From NCBI GenBank assembly GCA_900155495.1, contig FTLJ01000630.1:1-49714 (forward strand): a stretch of DNA of 49,714 nucleotides, given 5' to 3'. Source of the DNA: Porogramme epimiltina. Its lineage: Eukaryota > Basidiomycota > Agaricomycetes > Polyporales > Polyporaceae. Each line of letters opens with the position of its first letter. Within the stretch, counting starts at the first letter, position 1. Shown piece by piece: positions 11,816 through 23,793 of the stretch. The position numbers and the translations under genes are program-made. The notes beneath the pieces were generated by a model. The model saw only the letters and a program-made list of their open reading frames with translations, made no database searches and was not told where the DNA came from.

Positions 11816-13077
11816 CCCCCTCCCCTTCCCCTCGGCCGTTTTGGGTTTCTTGGTCGCCTGAGCTGGGGTGCTCCAGCGCCGAGCTGTCGAGCCGTGGTAG
11901 ACCCCTGTCGCGAGGGGCTATAGGGGCGCAGGGTAGAACGTGGGGGAATGAGGGATGGCGAGTTGAGAGACGGGATGTATATTCCTCCCTGTTGTTCGGT
12001 CGGTGTTTTCCGCTGTCGCCTCAGTTTTAATGTCTTTTGGACGCCTCCCAACCCCCTAGCCCCTTCCGTCTGCATCCCCTCCGGACCCTTGCTCTTGTTC
12101 ATTCGTTCGAGAGAAACGTACGAGTTCTAGCCCTCTGGGTTCGTGGTGTAAGTGTAAGCATTGTCTTAGTCTTGTAACTTATGGTACTTCTATTGGCGCA
12201 TACGGTGGCTTCCACAATAACGACGGCGGTCAGGGGGATGGTTATCGAAACAACGCCCGCTCTTCCAACGCCCATGCACCCTGACCCTTACTGTTTGCTG
12301 GATCGATGGGCCATCGAACCCACAATCCAACCAGTCGTATGGGGTTACTGCCTGTTCCCGAATCTGGTATCATGTCCGGGATGATGAAGGTGGCTGTAGG
12401 ATGGGAGCGCGGATGCAAATCGCGTAGAATCCCCGCGCTCGCAGGCGTCGCTTCGATTCGTTGAACTTTCCAATGTCCGGGGGCCTATCGTAAGAAGTGC
12501 AAGCCCGGGCGGGCGTCCGCTGTCTTGCATAGGATTGGAAGGTGGCAGTAAGGGACCGACCCGGTGTGGAGATGCGTAACATCATCATCATTGGGACACG
12601 TCAGGATTGTCACTCAAGGTGTGTTGTCGAGCGCGACTGGGTTACCAACCATGCTCAGATCATACAGCTTTATTTCACGAACATGAGGGGTCATGGACAT
12701 CGTTTATGAACAATGGAAGGCGCGGCGGTTTTAAGTCATTACCACGGGCTTATGCAGAGGTGCAGTTTACTCGTATTAATCGATAGCTCGGATGTTGTTC
12801 GGATGAGGGTATCAATATTTATAGAGTGGTCTCGGCATGTCAATGACCTGTTCAGCGGGGAACTTGTCACCCCGTGTTGATTAACTTGGATTGGCAGGTG
12901 TAAGAGATAAATGCAATCATACTTCCTAACGCGCTTGCGACTCGGGACACTTAAAAGCATTAACGGTGCAGCATGCACACCCCGGTACCCACCGTAGGCC
13001 AGACCAAGGGTCACTGCAGGTATTTGTTTGCGGTGCCTTCGTAATCCCGCTGACTATTCTCGCCCATATAGACCAAA
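11816..13077. other. Intergenic region between BSD2-like and HET gene 1
   Basis: This 1.26-kb spacer contains the BSD2-like 3' UTR and the promoter of the first HET gene. Composition falls from GC-rich to mixed near 12150. A short palindrome (TCGATGG-G-CCATCGA, 12303-12317) is present; no gene was recognised. Confidence 0.45.
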
Positions 13078-15078
13078 ATGTGGCTTCTAAACACTGCTAG
13101 TGCAGAGCTTCAGTACTTCAATTCGCCCGAAGAAGTGCCCTATGGCTATGCGATCCTTTCGCATGCCTGGGACAAGACTGAGATGTCATATCAGGACCTC
13201 CGCGCCATTCACGCGCAACATAAAAGGGATAGTACCTCTCAGCCCGACCCCCCGCCGGATTTCCGCGATCTACTCTCCCCGAAGATCCGCGACTTCCTCA
13301 AGCTCGCCGCGGCGCACGGTCATGCTTGGGGATGGGCAGACACATGTTGCATCGACAAGTCGAGCAGCGCGGAGCTCTCCGAGGCGATTAACTCCATGTT
13401 CCACTACTACGCCCTCGCGGACGTCTGCTTCGTCTACCTCCGTGACGTCTCCGCCGGCCCGGGAAACGGGACTGCCTTCCGCGCGAGCGTGTGGCACACG
13501 CGCGGCTGGACTCTCCAGGAGCTCCTCGCGCCGCGTGTCGTCGTCTTCGTCGATGCGGCGTGGGCGCCGCTCGGGACGAAGACGGGCCTCGCGCACCTCC
13601 TCGCGGAAGTGACGCGCGTGCCGGCTGAGGTGCTCCGGTTCGAGCAGGATATCGCGGAGGTGTGCGTTGGGCGGAGGATGTCGTGGGCGGCGGGACGGCG
13701 GACGACGCGCGTCGAGGACGAGGCGTACGCGCTCCTCGGGATCTTTGGCGTCAGCATGCCGACGGTATATGGGGAAGGGAGAAGGGCGTTTTACAGGCTC
13801 CAGGAAGAGATCATGAAGGCAACTGGGGACGCGTCCCTCTTCGCGTGGGGCCCGCGCGAGGAGCGCTGGGGTAGCCTTGCGTTCGGGGGAATGCTGGGTT
13901 CTGGTCTCAAAGACGGCAGACAGGAGCATCCAGGAAAATACCTCTTCGCGCCCTCCCCTGCTGCGTTCGAATCGTGCACGACTACGGCATATAACGGCCC
14001 TATAAAAGCCATTGTAGTAAGTATCCCCTTCATATTGCAAGATCGAGGCGACACAACACTTACCTTGTCTCGTTGACTGCAGAATCTTGCCACCGAACCC
14101 GGAGCTGCCCCATCAGAGGCCCTTGACGTCCCAACGTTTACTCCGTCACCTTATGGCGTATTTGCACGTCTACCTGTTATCCAAATCGATGCATCCTCTG
14201 GCTCTCCTCAGTTCTTCGCGTTCTTGTCTTGTTCGGGTCAGTCTCTGGCAGATTCAGACAAAAAGATGGCTTTGGGTTTTTATCTCTCCCCCCGACAATC
14301 CACCGCCTTCCTCGCACGTACACAATACCTCATCGGAGGCGATGAGTCCAGCCTCCGCATCATCCTCTTCGATGAGCAGGGGTCACCCACTCCAGAGAAG
14401 CCCCATTGGACCAGCATTTATCTTGTCACCCGCCCGGACTTTCGCTCTGACACCACTTCTCCCAACCTCCTTGCGCTGTCTCGCCTATTCCCAGATACGC
14501 CGCCCCCACCGTTCCGCTTCCCCAGCGCAACGCTCCGTGCGGTCCAAGCCAACCGCTTACTCGTCAAAGTCTCCGATATTCCACAGCCGTATACGTCTTC
14601 AAGCGCTCCGGTAACATTCGTCTTCGCGCTCACCTCGCACAGCCTCGGCGAGTACGGCTTCCATGCATACGTGACGCTCGGCTACTGCGCCGCCGGGGGG
14701 GCACATTGGACGCATGTTAGGCTGCACAACGACCGGGAGGTGGGCCTGTGGGGTATGATCAAGTCTTTCTGGGAGGAAGATAAAGGAGCGACGGAGGACG
14801 CGGTCGACTACGACTGGACAAAGGGCGCGGTTCCCACAGCGGAGCGCACAAGCCACTCATGTGCGGAGGACCACGTCCACGCGTGGCCGCGCGTGGAAGA
14901 CGCCCCGCCGGGGTGGTATACGAATAGGCGCGAAGTGCCCATGCCTGATACGTGGCTAGCTCTGGAGGGCTCGGAAGGACTGTCGAGACAACTGGCAGTT
15001 GCTATATCCTTTGCAGCGTGCCCTTTTGCAGAACGGGAGACGATGCTGTTGAAGGACTTCAAGCTTACTTGTTCGTAA
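13078..15078 (+). CDS. HET-domain protein 1 (heterokaryon incompatibility-like)
   Basis: Two exons, 13078-14016 and 14083-15078, joined over a 66-nt intron (GTAAGT...CTGCAG), give 644 residues. The HET domain fills the N-terminal half: MWLLNT start, YAILSHAWD (about residues 24-32), WADTCCIDKSSSAEL, YYALADVCFVYLRDV and the block WHTRGWTLQELLAP, then the RMSWAAGRRTTRVEDEAYALLGIFGV segment typical of basidiomycete HET proteins. HET domains in ascomycetes drive non-self recognition and cell death after hyphal fusion; in Agaricomycetes their role is mostly unknown. The C-terminal 330 residues match the same region of the second HET gene at 26-28.7 kb but no domain I know, and show no NACHT, WD40 or ankyrin repeats. 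The middle of exon 1 is strongly GC-biased compared with its paralogue. Confidence 0.92.
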
Positions 15079-16273
15079 TGCATATGACTGGGACGTACTG
15101 GCGCGCTTTGTTGACTTGCAAATATCAAAGTTGGGTGATAGACAGTGACCCAAGACATTGCATAGCAAGTTGAGACACGTTGGATGACCGGAGGTACCTG
15201 GTTGGCTTTCTTGGACGCTCCACGCCTAGATTTCCCAAGTACAACAGGGACTAAATTGACTGAGCCACGTTGTACATACTAACCTATCAACTGAGCACCG
15301 AATGCATTTTACAGACGATTAACTCGGAGAGGGAGGTCCGTGAGGGATGTCCTGGAGTATTTGATTTTTCCCCAGATAAAGGTTTCAACGTCACCCCCAG
15401 CAAGCGAAAGACGCGTGGAGACGACCTTGAAACAACACTACTGGTATCTTCATTGCAGGAGGGCCCGATTTCAACTAGCGTTTCTGGATGCCATATGAAT
15501 TATGAGGTAGATGAGCCACAGACATCGAGGCTCACATTTTTTCTTTGCGGATTTTGCTGTGTTTTTGAGTGTTACTGAGGGGACATCAACGCAGGTCTTT
15601 TTAGTCTAGATGGACGAGTTTTCGTTTGGGTGCGTTGGGCTTTAGAGCCAGTTGAGCGAGGTGAGAGAGCTCACTATCAACGCGCTATTTCCGATTTGCG
15701 ATTATCAATGCAAGCTTCAAATTATCTAGGATGGCCCGCGTGGAGGTGCCAGAGTTATTGTGCGGGAGACCGGGCAAAAGTCAGGATCGACGACGATAAA
15801 CGTGGTTGGCGTAGTAATCACCTAAGGACGCGAAAATGTGTACTGGAGGTTGTCCTTGGTCGGAGTCTCTGGGTTGCCTCTCACTTCATTATGTTCCAGG
15901 CCAGAGGCCTATTGGAGAGGAAGGAGCACAGGCCTGAAGAAGTGAGAGTCCATTAGAGAGAGGGTGTAGACGCCACAGACAGGTTTATATATATGGGGCT
16001 GAGCGCTGAAATTTAAAGCCTAATACTATGATCACGTGATTTTATTAAACACAACTCGCCCACCTCGGCAGTCCAGAAAATAGATGACGACCTCTTCCCT
16101 TCCTTCTTTGGTTCTTCCAAGGGATTAATCGAAACAGATAGCCTATCTACTCTATCGTGACGTTACGTGCGGTCGTAATAGTACGGTATCTATCGCGAAC
16201 AGCCGTGTCTATGACGGAACATGAGCATGCATCCCTCTCCAAAATCCTGTTCCCTCGGTATCGCATGTAACGT
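15079..16273. other. Convergent spacer between HET gene 1 and the ABC transporter
   Basis: The HET gene (plus) and the ABC transporter (minus) end toward this 1.2-kb, relatively A+T-rich segment. Open frames of about 100 residues (15270-15578, 15630-15956, plus) lack an ATG start and recognisable content. An A/T run (TTTATATATATGG) lies near 15984. Nothing else was recognised. Confidence 0.45.
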
Positions 16274-19200
16274 TTAAGATTGGATTTTGGAGCGCGAGCG
16301 TTGTATTTCGTCCTGCGTGATGCCACTTCGCTCGCACATCCCGTGGAAGATGCTGCCTGGGTTCGCGAACAAATTTTCAGGCGTGTCAAATTCCTGGGAG
16401 CAGGCCGTCAGCGGAAATAATACACTTTCATCATGAGAACTGGAACGTACAGCAATCTGCCCTGCATCAAGGACCAAAATGCGGTCATAGGAGATGATGG
16501 TCCGAAGACGATCTGTGAAACTCTGTTAGAACACTGGTATGGGGACGGTACAGATGTTATAGTGACATACGTGCGATGCACAGCAGGGTTTTGTGCTGGA
16601 ATTGCGTCTGGATTGTGTGCTGGATCTTCGCATCTGTCTCCAGGTCTACAGAAGCACTAGAAGAATGAGGCCGCATGTTAGTACGAACTGCGGAGGCGTA
16701 TTAACCCAGCAGAACTCACGTTGCCTCGTCAAGGACTTTTACGTACGGTTAGCACAATAATCATTTCTACAGGGAGGAATAAGACGTACCAACCACCCGG
16801 CTGTCCTTCACCAGTGCCCGTGCGAGGCTAAGCAAGCTACGCTCTCCTACGCTAAGGTTCGAGCCCTCACTCTCGATGGCACTGTCAAGGTTGAAGCGCG
16901 ACGTGGGCGTGCTTGATCCATCTCCCTCCTCAGCTTTTGGAGACTCTACTAGGAAGGAGCGATGCAGCGCGTCCCACAATTGCGCATCGGTCTGTTCACA
17001 AAAGAATTTAAGTACCATATCGAGCGAATAATTGAGCTTGACGTACGTAGAGGTCGAAGGGGTCGAGGTTGGAACGAATGGTACCGCTGAAGAGCAGGGG
17101 CTGAGGTAGCGTGAGCATGTGCGAGCGGCATTTGAGAGATTTCACTAACATCCTGCGGGATGATCGATATCTTGCTACGAAGGTCCTTCAGACCGATCTT
17201 GGATATGTCAACACTAGCAGACACAGCGCAAGCGGTCAATTTGAATGCACGGATGTGTTTTCTCACCGGACATACCCATCGACAGTGACAGATCCAGACG
17301 CCAGCTCGACGATCCGGAACAATGCTAGCATTAACGTGGATTTACCCGCACCGGTTCTATGCCATTTCGTGAGCTTCGCCCACATACTAAAGCAGGGTTT
17401 CAAAGTTGCTCACCGTCCGACTACACCAATCTTCTCGCCTCCATTGACCTGCATGGACAATCCTCGTAGGACTAGGGGAAGTCCCGGCCTATACCTCATG
17501 GTAACGTCCTTGAACTCAATCGCGCCTTTATCTGGCCACTGTGGAACGGGCTTGGTTGCGGAGATCTCGTGCGGCTTCTCCTGCGGGAGGCGCTCCTCTC
17601 GGCTATACTCCAACACTGAAAATGACCATCAGTAGGATGGACAGGAATGGTGGATAAATGTGAACGCACTTCGCTCTACGGAGCTCATATAGTTCTGTAA
17701 ACGAGCGTAAGGCTACACCTTTCGTCTGATATCATCATTTCCTACTCACCTCTACTTCCGCCGACTATCAAAACGTCAGTCAATGTTGCGAAGAATAGTA
17801 CTTAAATGCATACGTACCTGACGAGTGACCACACTACATAGCTGAGTGAGGGAAGCTAGGACATTGTTAGCTCTCCACTGGACACCAGTGTCGTAACTAC
17901 AACTCACTCGTGTAAGTCAAGACAAGACCAATCTGAGCTGGGTTGATACCGGAGGCGTTGGAGACGGCGAGGATAGCAACCTGACATGTGCGCTAAGCTG
18001 AAGTCGACATAACCTAGCATCCTAGCTGCTTACAACAAAAGTCATGAGACCACCGAGGAAGTCAAGCCTAATAGCAAGCCATCTTCGGACGGGTGAGCTC
18101 TCCAGGAATATTGCACCTATATACAAGTCGTCAGACGTACCTCTGATTGGTAATGGTTATGAATGCCGCCCTATCCTCTAGGTCGATATAGTACTCGTTG
18201 TCGCGGAGGAACCTGTTCACTTCGCCATAACTCCGAATGGTGGGCAATCCGGACAAGGATTCGGCGAAGTGAGCATAGAGGAGCGAGCGAAGCATATTGT
18301 CTATATCCGTTCGTAAGGGCTGGAGCGTACCACTTTGTGTCGAAAATGTACTCACCGATACGCTTGAGCTCTCGCGCGCTAGCCTTGTAGAACGATGCAA
18401 AGTAGCTGTACAGCATGGCGATAGCGAGGGCCGCGATGACTACGTTGCCAGTAAGCCTTTTGTGAATCTACCGTGTGCGCAACACTCACTGAAGTAGTGT
18501 TCAACCACAGTGATGATGACGACACTCCCAAACACATTGGAAATCGTGAGGACCACTGTCGTCAGGTCAAGGCAAACATGTCAATCCCATTCAGCTCGAT
18601 AGATGGAGGTAGTACATACGTAAGCGCATTGACACTGCCAACAGGTTCGAACGTTCCATTCGTCAGTCAAAGCTGCTTTGCTGTTAACCACACGTACCCG
18701 GAAGCTGATTGTCGATGTCTGTTCAATCTACATTTAGAAGTGTGATAGCCTACACAATAAACCCGACTTACTCTCGATGTCTTTGCCAAAGACGCTCAAG
18801 ATTCGACCCATAGGCTAGAGGCAAATGTTAGCCCGATTCACTCTGCCACCCGGCTACAGGAAGCTCACTGTGGTGTCAAAGAAGGCCATTGGTGCATAGA
18901 AGATGTTCTTGATTGCGTTGTGGTGCAGGTTCTGTGAGACGAAGAAGCCCATCTCATCCATAGCCGCTCCGCTAAGAAATCGGTCAGTAAAGCGCATGAA
19001 AAGCAACACTACCCAAGATAAAACGCACACTCCGAACGTGAACAATGACTGCGCGATACCTAGACACGCATATAATATCTGGTAGAACGAGTTCGCTTTG
19101 TGGAAAGTACTGCACGAGCTCCTGTTAAGTCCCAGAACGGAATGATCGTTGAGCAACGTACTTGGCTTGCCACCACACGAGGGTGTAGTTGTTCACAATC

Positions 19201-22200
19201 GAGCTTCCTTGCATCAAGAACATACACACAAGAAGCATCGGCACGGTAATCCATCCTTTACCCGCCTTTATGTAATCGCCATAGACTGGTCGTGACACAA
19301 TATTAGCTCCATTGCCCTGAAACTATCTCTGGTAGTCGGACACCTACCTCGCCAGCTAACAGACCCAGTCGTGCGGCGCTCCTTAACGATAAGGCGGCCC
19401 TCAAGCTTGCCAGTTCCTGCACCCTTTCGCTGGACGGACTCCGACTTGTTCTTCGCGTCGTCAATACCCGATGTGTCAACTGCAGCTTTGGCGTTCGAGA
19501 TGCCTTCCTCAGCCTCAGCCTCTTCCTCCTCTTCTTTCGACTGTCCTCCGAACTCTTGCATGAGGCGTGAAAATTCCTTCTCGTTGGCCATGAGGTCCGT
19601 GTAAGTCCCTTGCTCCTCTATGCGTCCATTCTGTCAAGCCGCATTTCAGGTCAAGTCAGTCCAGCTGGGGGGGAGGCAAACTCACCTGCATGGTGTAGAT
19701 GTAGTCGCACTGGGGCATGAAGTGCAATGCATGTGTGACGAGGATGACGGTCTTCCCGCGATTGCGGAGGGCACCGATGATGGCGTTGGCAAAGAGAGCC
19801 TTTCCGACGTGTGCGTCAACTGTTCCAAGTATGATTACTCTGAGTATGTCGACTATATGCGCGGATACGCACCAGCCGAGAGCGGGTCGTCGAAGATGAC
19901 GACATCGGCATCGAAATACAAGGCGCGCGCAATGTTGACCTAGAGCCAGAACGTCAAGGGGGACTCCTTTATCTTGTCTGAAACAACCTACTCGCTGCTT
20001 CTGACCTCCACTCAAATTGATGCCTTTCTCTCCGATCTACAACGGTATGTTCAGAATATCGCCGTGCAGAAAGCGTGCACATGACACACTTCAGTAAGGT
20101 CACCGTCCGCCAAGACCTGTAGGTCAGGTATAAGGCATGCTTGCTCTATCGCCGTCCAATACTAAACGTATTCCCGTCAGCGAGCGCTCGATTTCGTGCG
20201 TTGGCGTCTTACCTTGTCTTCGTCATATGGTTGGCCGAACAGCACATTCTCGCGCTATGAGAAAGTATTAGACCCTCCACAAAAAACTGCCCACCAGATA
20301 CTGACCAGTGTGGCGTTCTGAATCCATGCCGTCTGGGAGCAGTACGCAACACGACCACCAAAGGACACAGAGCCCTTGATTTTGCGCATCTCACCGATGA
20401 GACCCTGGAGAAGACTCGACTACGAGACGGTCAGCGAAGCAGCTATAGCTCTACAATGCATAAGTGTATGCACCTTTCCACTGCGTCCGAAGCGTTAGCA
20501 CCCGGTAACACGTGTGGAGTAGTGTCTCAACTCACCTCCCAACAGAGCCGACGATAGCCACAAGCGTGCCCCTCGCAACACCCATAGTGATATCCTTGAC
20601 CTGGAACGGCGGACCCGCAGCCACCGGCTCCTTCCCCGCGGCTGCCTCCTTTGCCTTCGCAGCCGCAGCCGCGCCCTTCGGCACAGGCCCGCCGAGCGCG
20701 TCGCCCGCCGCGACACTCTCCTCCCACTCGAACGTCGCGCCGCGCACGTCGAGCGCGAGCTTCTGCGCGGGGTCCGCAACGACGGCGGCCGCAGGGTCCG
20801 CCGTCTCGGCGTTGAAGACCTTCGCGAGGCGCAGGAGCGCGTTCTGCGCGTCGGTCGTCGCGGAGAGCGCGCGGGGCAGGAACATGAGCGGCTGGCGGAG
20901 GAGCTGGAAGAGGGAGAGCGAGGCGAAGATGATCGCGACGTCGAAGTTGTGCGCCGTCGCGGTGTACGTCACGAACGCGATCGTCGCGGCGAGGACGGGC
21001 ACGGAGAACGCCGCGGCGATGCTGGGAGAGGACGGTGAGTTTGGGTAGGCGGAACGCGTTAGGCTAGGGGTGCTTACTTGGCGGAGCGGGCAACCTGGAT
21101 TTTGCGGGTGCCTTTGAGCTCTTGACGTCGGATATCGAAGATGCCTAAAGGGGCGACGGAATTTAATTTCATCACTGGTCAGCAGAACTCTATCGAGTAC
21201 TAACGCTTCAAGAACGGCTGTTCGTAGCAGAAATATTTCACGACACGCATTGCGCCTACCAAACCGTTTTAAATTTTTGTCCGAGGATAGGTATCAATTA
21301 CAGCACTCACCCAGGACTTCGAGTATCATCTTGGCGCGTCTGTCTGTCCATTTCAACGACTTCTTGCCCGTGCGGAATTGGAAGGACATGACTCGCTCTT
21401 GCAGCGGGATGATAATCAGGAATAAAGAGAAGCCTGCCAGGGCAGAAGGGCCGAGCTGACGGGTGCTGTCAGTTAGAACCCCGCGAGACCGCGTTCGTTT
21501 GGCTTACCTGCACGAGGAGAATGATCAAGCACACTATGGTCTGGATCGGTGCGGTCCAAACTGAAGCGCAGACAATCAGCATACCCCATGTCTCTCTAAC
21601 TGACGCTCTGTAACATGCGCGGTACGTACCTGCATGCTAGATTGCGGCGCCGGCATGGTTCGGCAGAGTGAGTAAACGCGCAAATATAGATGTCAGACAC
21701 CAAAAGCGGGAGCGCCACTCACGAACCACTGCGCGCACGCATCCACGCGGCTCACCTGCGGCCCGGGTCAGCGTTATCAAAACCTTGCAATACCGGGCGT
21801 CCGCTCGGAAAGACTCACGTCGGTGGAGATGTGGGTCACGAGAGCGGCGTTGGTGAGAGTCGTACGAGCCTTGCCCGTCAGGCTCACGCCCCGCTTGTAG
21901 ATTGAGCTCGTCAGGGCCGCGCGGGCGAGCAGGCCGGTGGTCATGGAGCGCCAGAAGAACTGTGGGGTTGGGGAAAGGTAGTGAGCGCCCCGCCTCCCCG
22001 CACACACCTCGACGACCGCCTCCGCTGAAGGCGAGACGCACCTGGTGCTGGCACACGCTCGTCGTGACCGTCGTGCACAACAGCCCGATCGCCATGCCTG
22101 CGCCGCGTCCGATGCTGGGAGGCGTCTGGCCGGCCGCGACGGCGGCGGCGTGCTCCTTGCCGAAGTTGATGATCGCCTTGACGAGGATGGGGCCCATGAG

Positions 22201-22995
22201 CTGCGACGTGTCGCCGACGACCTTGAACGCGCCGCCGAACCAGAAGTCGCGCCCGAAGACGTCGTTGAGCGTCCACGCGAGGCTCGCCTGCCGCCGCCCG
22301 CCGACCTCGCGCCACGCGGCTTCGAGCGCGGCGCGCCGCTCGCTGTAGCCCCCGCTTGCGCTCCCACCGCCGAGGGCCTGCACGGCCCAGCGCGCGCGCT
22401 GGAGGGCGCTGGGCGCGATCTCGCCGGCGGCGAGGCGCTTGTTCCACTTGGTGGCAGCTGCGACGCGGCGTGCCCATGCGGCGTCGAGTTGTGCTCCGAG
22501 CTCTCCGGACTCGCGGCTCTCGTCCATTTTCCAGAGGTCGGTCGCTTGGAGAGTTCGCTGGTAGCCGAGGCTCTAGGAGACTCTGAGTACATTACACCTG
22601 GGGGTACCTGGGTGTATGCGCACCATTATGGGATTGATCCAGGTATACGTTAGGATGGCCAGGAATGAGGACTTGATCAGAGGGATCACTGTCGCATCAT
22701 CTAGAGAGGCAGGGGGCGGCGGCGGCGGGTCTTTGGGAAGCCTATGCCGCACATCAAGTAACAAACTTTAGTATGGAGGCAATCAACAGTCTGTCGCAGG
22801 TACTGACCACAGCTGGTACCAGTGTCTACGGAACCGAACGTGCTCTTCGCCTGTGTCTAGGTCCAGTTGTTTGCGGGGGGCACGGTGAGTGGCCGAAGCG
22901 CCCTTGTCGGCAGCGACAGCCACATCGTCTACTACGGTGCCCTTTTCTACGTCGGAGTCGACGGAGTCGACCTTCGTGAGCTTTTCTTGACCCAT
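16274..22995 (-). CDS. Full-size ABCC-family (YOR1-like) ABC exporter, about 42 exons
   Basis: The 6.7-kb locus splices in frame from [11 protein letters not shown] (ATG 22995-22993) to the stop at 16274, about 1,460 residues, matching yeast Yor1. The order is TMD1-NBD1-TMD2-NBD2, as in plasma-membrane multidrug/organic-anion exporters. Family blocks seen are [34 protein letters not shown], and in NBD1 Walker A GSVGSGKSS (K609), signature LSGGQKQR and Walker B VVIFDD. A Glu-rich linker follows. NBD2 has Walker [11 protein letters not shown]-loop IIPQD, signature LSVGE, Walker B VVVLDEAT and H-loop AHRLRT. Exons 1-14 are 22995-22808, 22741-22624, 22572-22042, 21959-21819, 21755-21723, 21636-21630, 21560-21508, 21455-21311, 21255-21205, 21144-21078, 21021-20536, 20480-20474, 20419-20306 and 20254-20213; the last is 16393-16274. 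Several exons are 7-16 nt. No disabling change was found. Neighbours are two HET genes and a divergent C2 gene. Confidence 0.93.
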
Positions 22996-23793
22996 GTCGT
23001 AGGACGGCTAAATCGACGGAGACGCGTCTAGAGCAGCGCAACCGCGCGAAGGAGTGACGGCTCGAAGGAAAAAGAGCACGGCAGCCAGGCAGCGGCACGG
23101 TGCTGAGGCCATATATGTACACACGCCTAGAATAGAAACGGCATACGGCACGGGCATATCTGTGGGGAATGTAACCTCTGTCCGCTATCTGGTCGGAGTT
23201 CTGTCGTCCAACGGATCCTCGTGGCTTCAAATGCCGAAAAGCTGACCAAGGGGATAGCTTCCGGCCAAAAGCGTCAAATGTGGCACGGGCTGCATCCGGA
23301 TGTTCGCGGCAGGAGGGCTCCGAGCAATTGTCAGGGCGCTGACACTGGAATGTCGCGTGGGCGAGAACTCCGCGGTCAATCGACGCGGACGCGGACTTGC
23401 TGCGATGCACAGGTCGGTAGAGAGAAGGAGGGAGAGAGTTTGCAATTGGAAGCGCGGCATGAAGGAGCTGGCGGCGCTAGGGCACGGCTCTCGGGTCCTC
23501 GGCGGGCAGTGCCTGTTGGGAACGTCCATCGATTTATCAATGCACAAGACAGCGGGCGGCTGTGTCTGTCAGTGCCCCAGGTCTACAGCTGTTGTTGTTG
23601 CACCTCGCTCGCTAGCTCTTCAAATAAGTCGCGGCGCCACCATGACCTACATCTTCTCTCTCTTCCATCTCTTCTCTATCTCCTCGCAAGCTCCAAGCAC
23701 AGTCCAGCGCCACCTCCCTCTGATCTCCACTCTAGTATGCACATAAACATCGCGTGCCTCTTTTGTGATCGTTGCTGATTGACTCTTCCCAGC
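22996..23793. promoter_or_regulatory. Divergent promoter of ABC transporter and C2 gene, with a probable 5' UTR intron
   Basis: The ABC transporter (minus) and the C2 protein (plus) diverge from this 798-bp region. A likely 5' UTR intron of the C2 gene lies at 23735-23792: donor GTATGC, branch-like CTGAT/TGAC near 23775-23783, and acceptor TTCCCAG ending one base before the ATG at 23794. The segment just before it (23600-23735) is pyrimidine-rich (CTCTCTTCC), as is common near fungal transcription starts. No coding sequence was recognised. Confidence 0.5.

Noticed and set aside
12303..12317. Palindrome TCGATGG-G-CCATCGA with a nearby GGTTCGA, considered as a tRNA B-box or binding site
   Set aside because: The downstream bases do not match a B-box (no CC at the required place), there is no A-box or cloverleaf, and 7-bp arms are expected by chance in this much DNA.
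15270..15956. Two open frames of about 100 codons between HET gene 1 and the ABC transporter
   Set aside because: Neither begins with ATG and neither has recognisable sequence.
16274..22995. ABC transporter as a pseudogene, because no long continuous frame exists
   Set aside because: Consensus splice sites join all family blocks in frame with both ATPase sites intact; the fragmentation is due to intron density.
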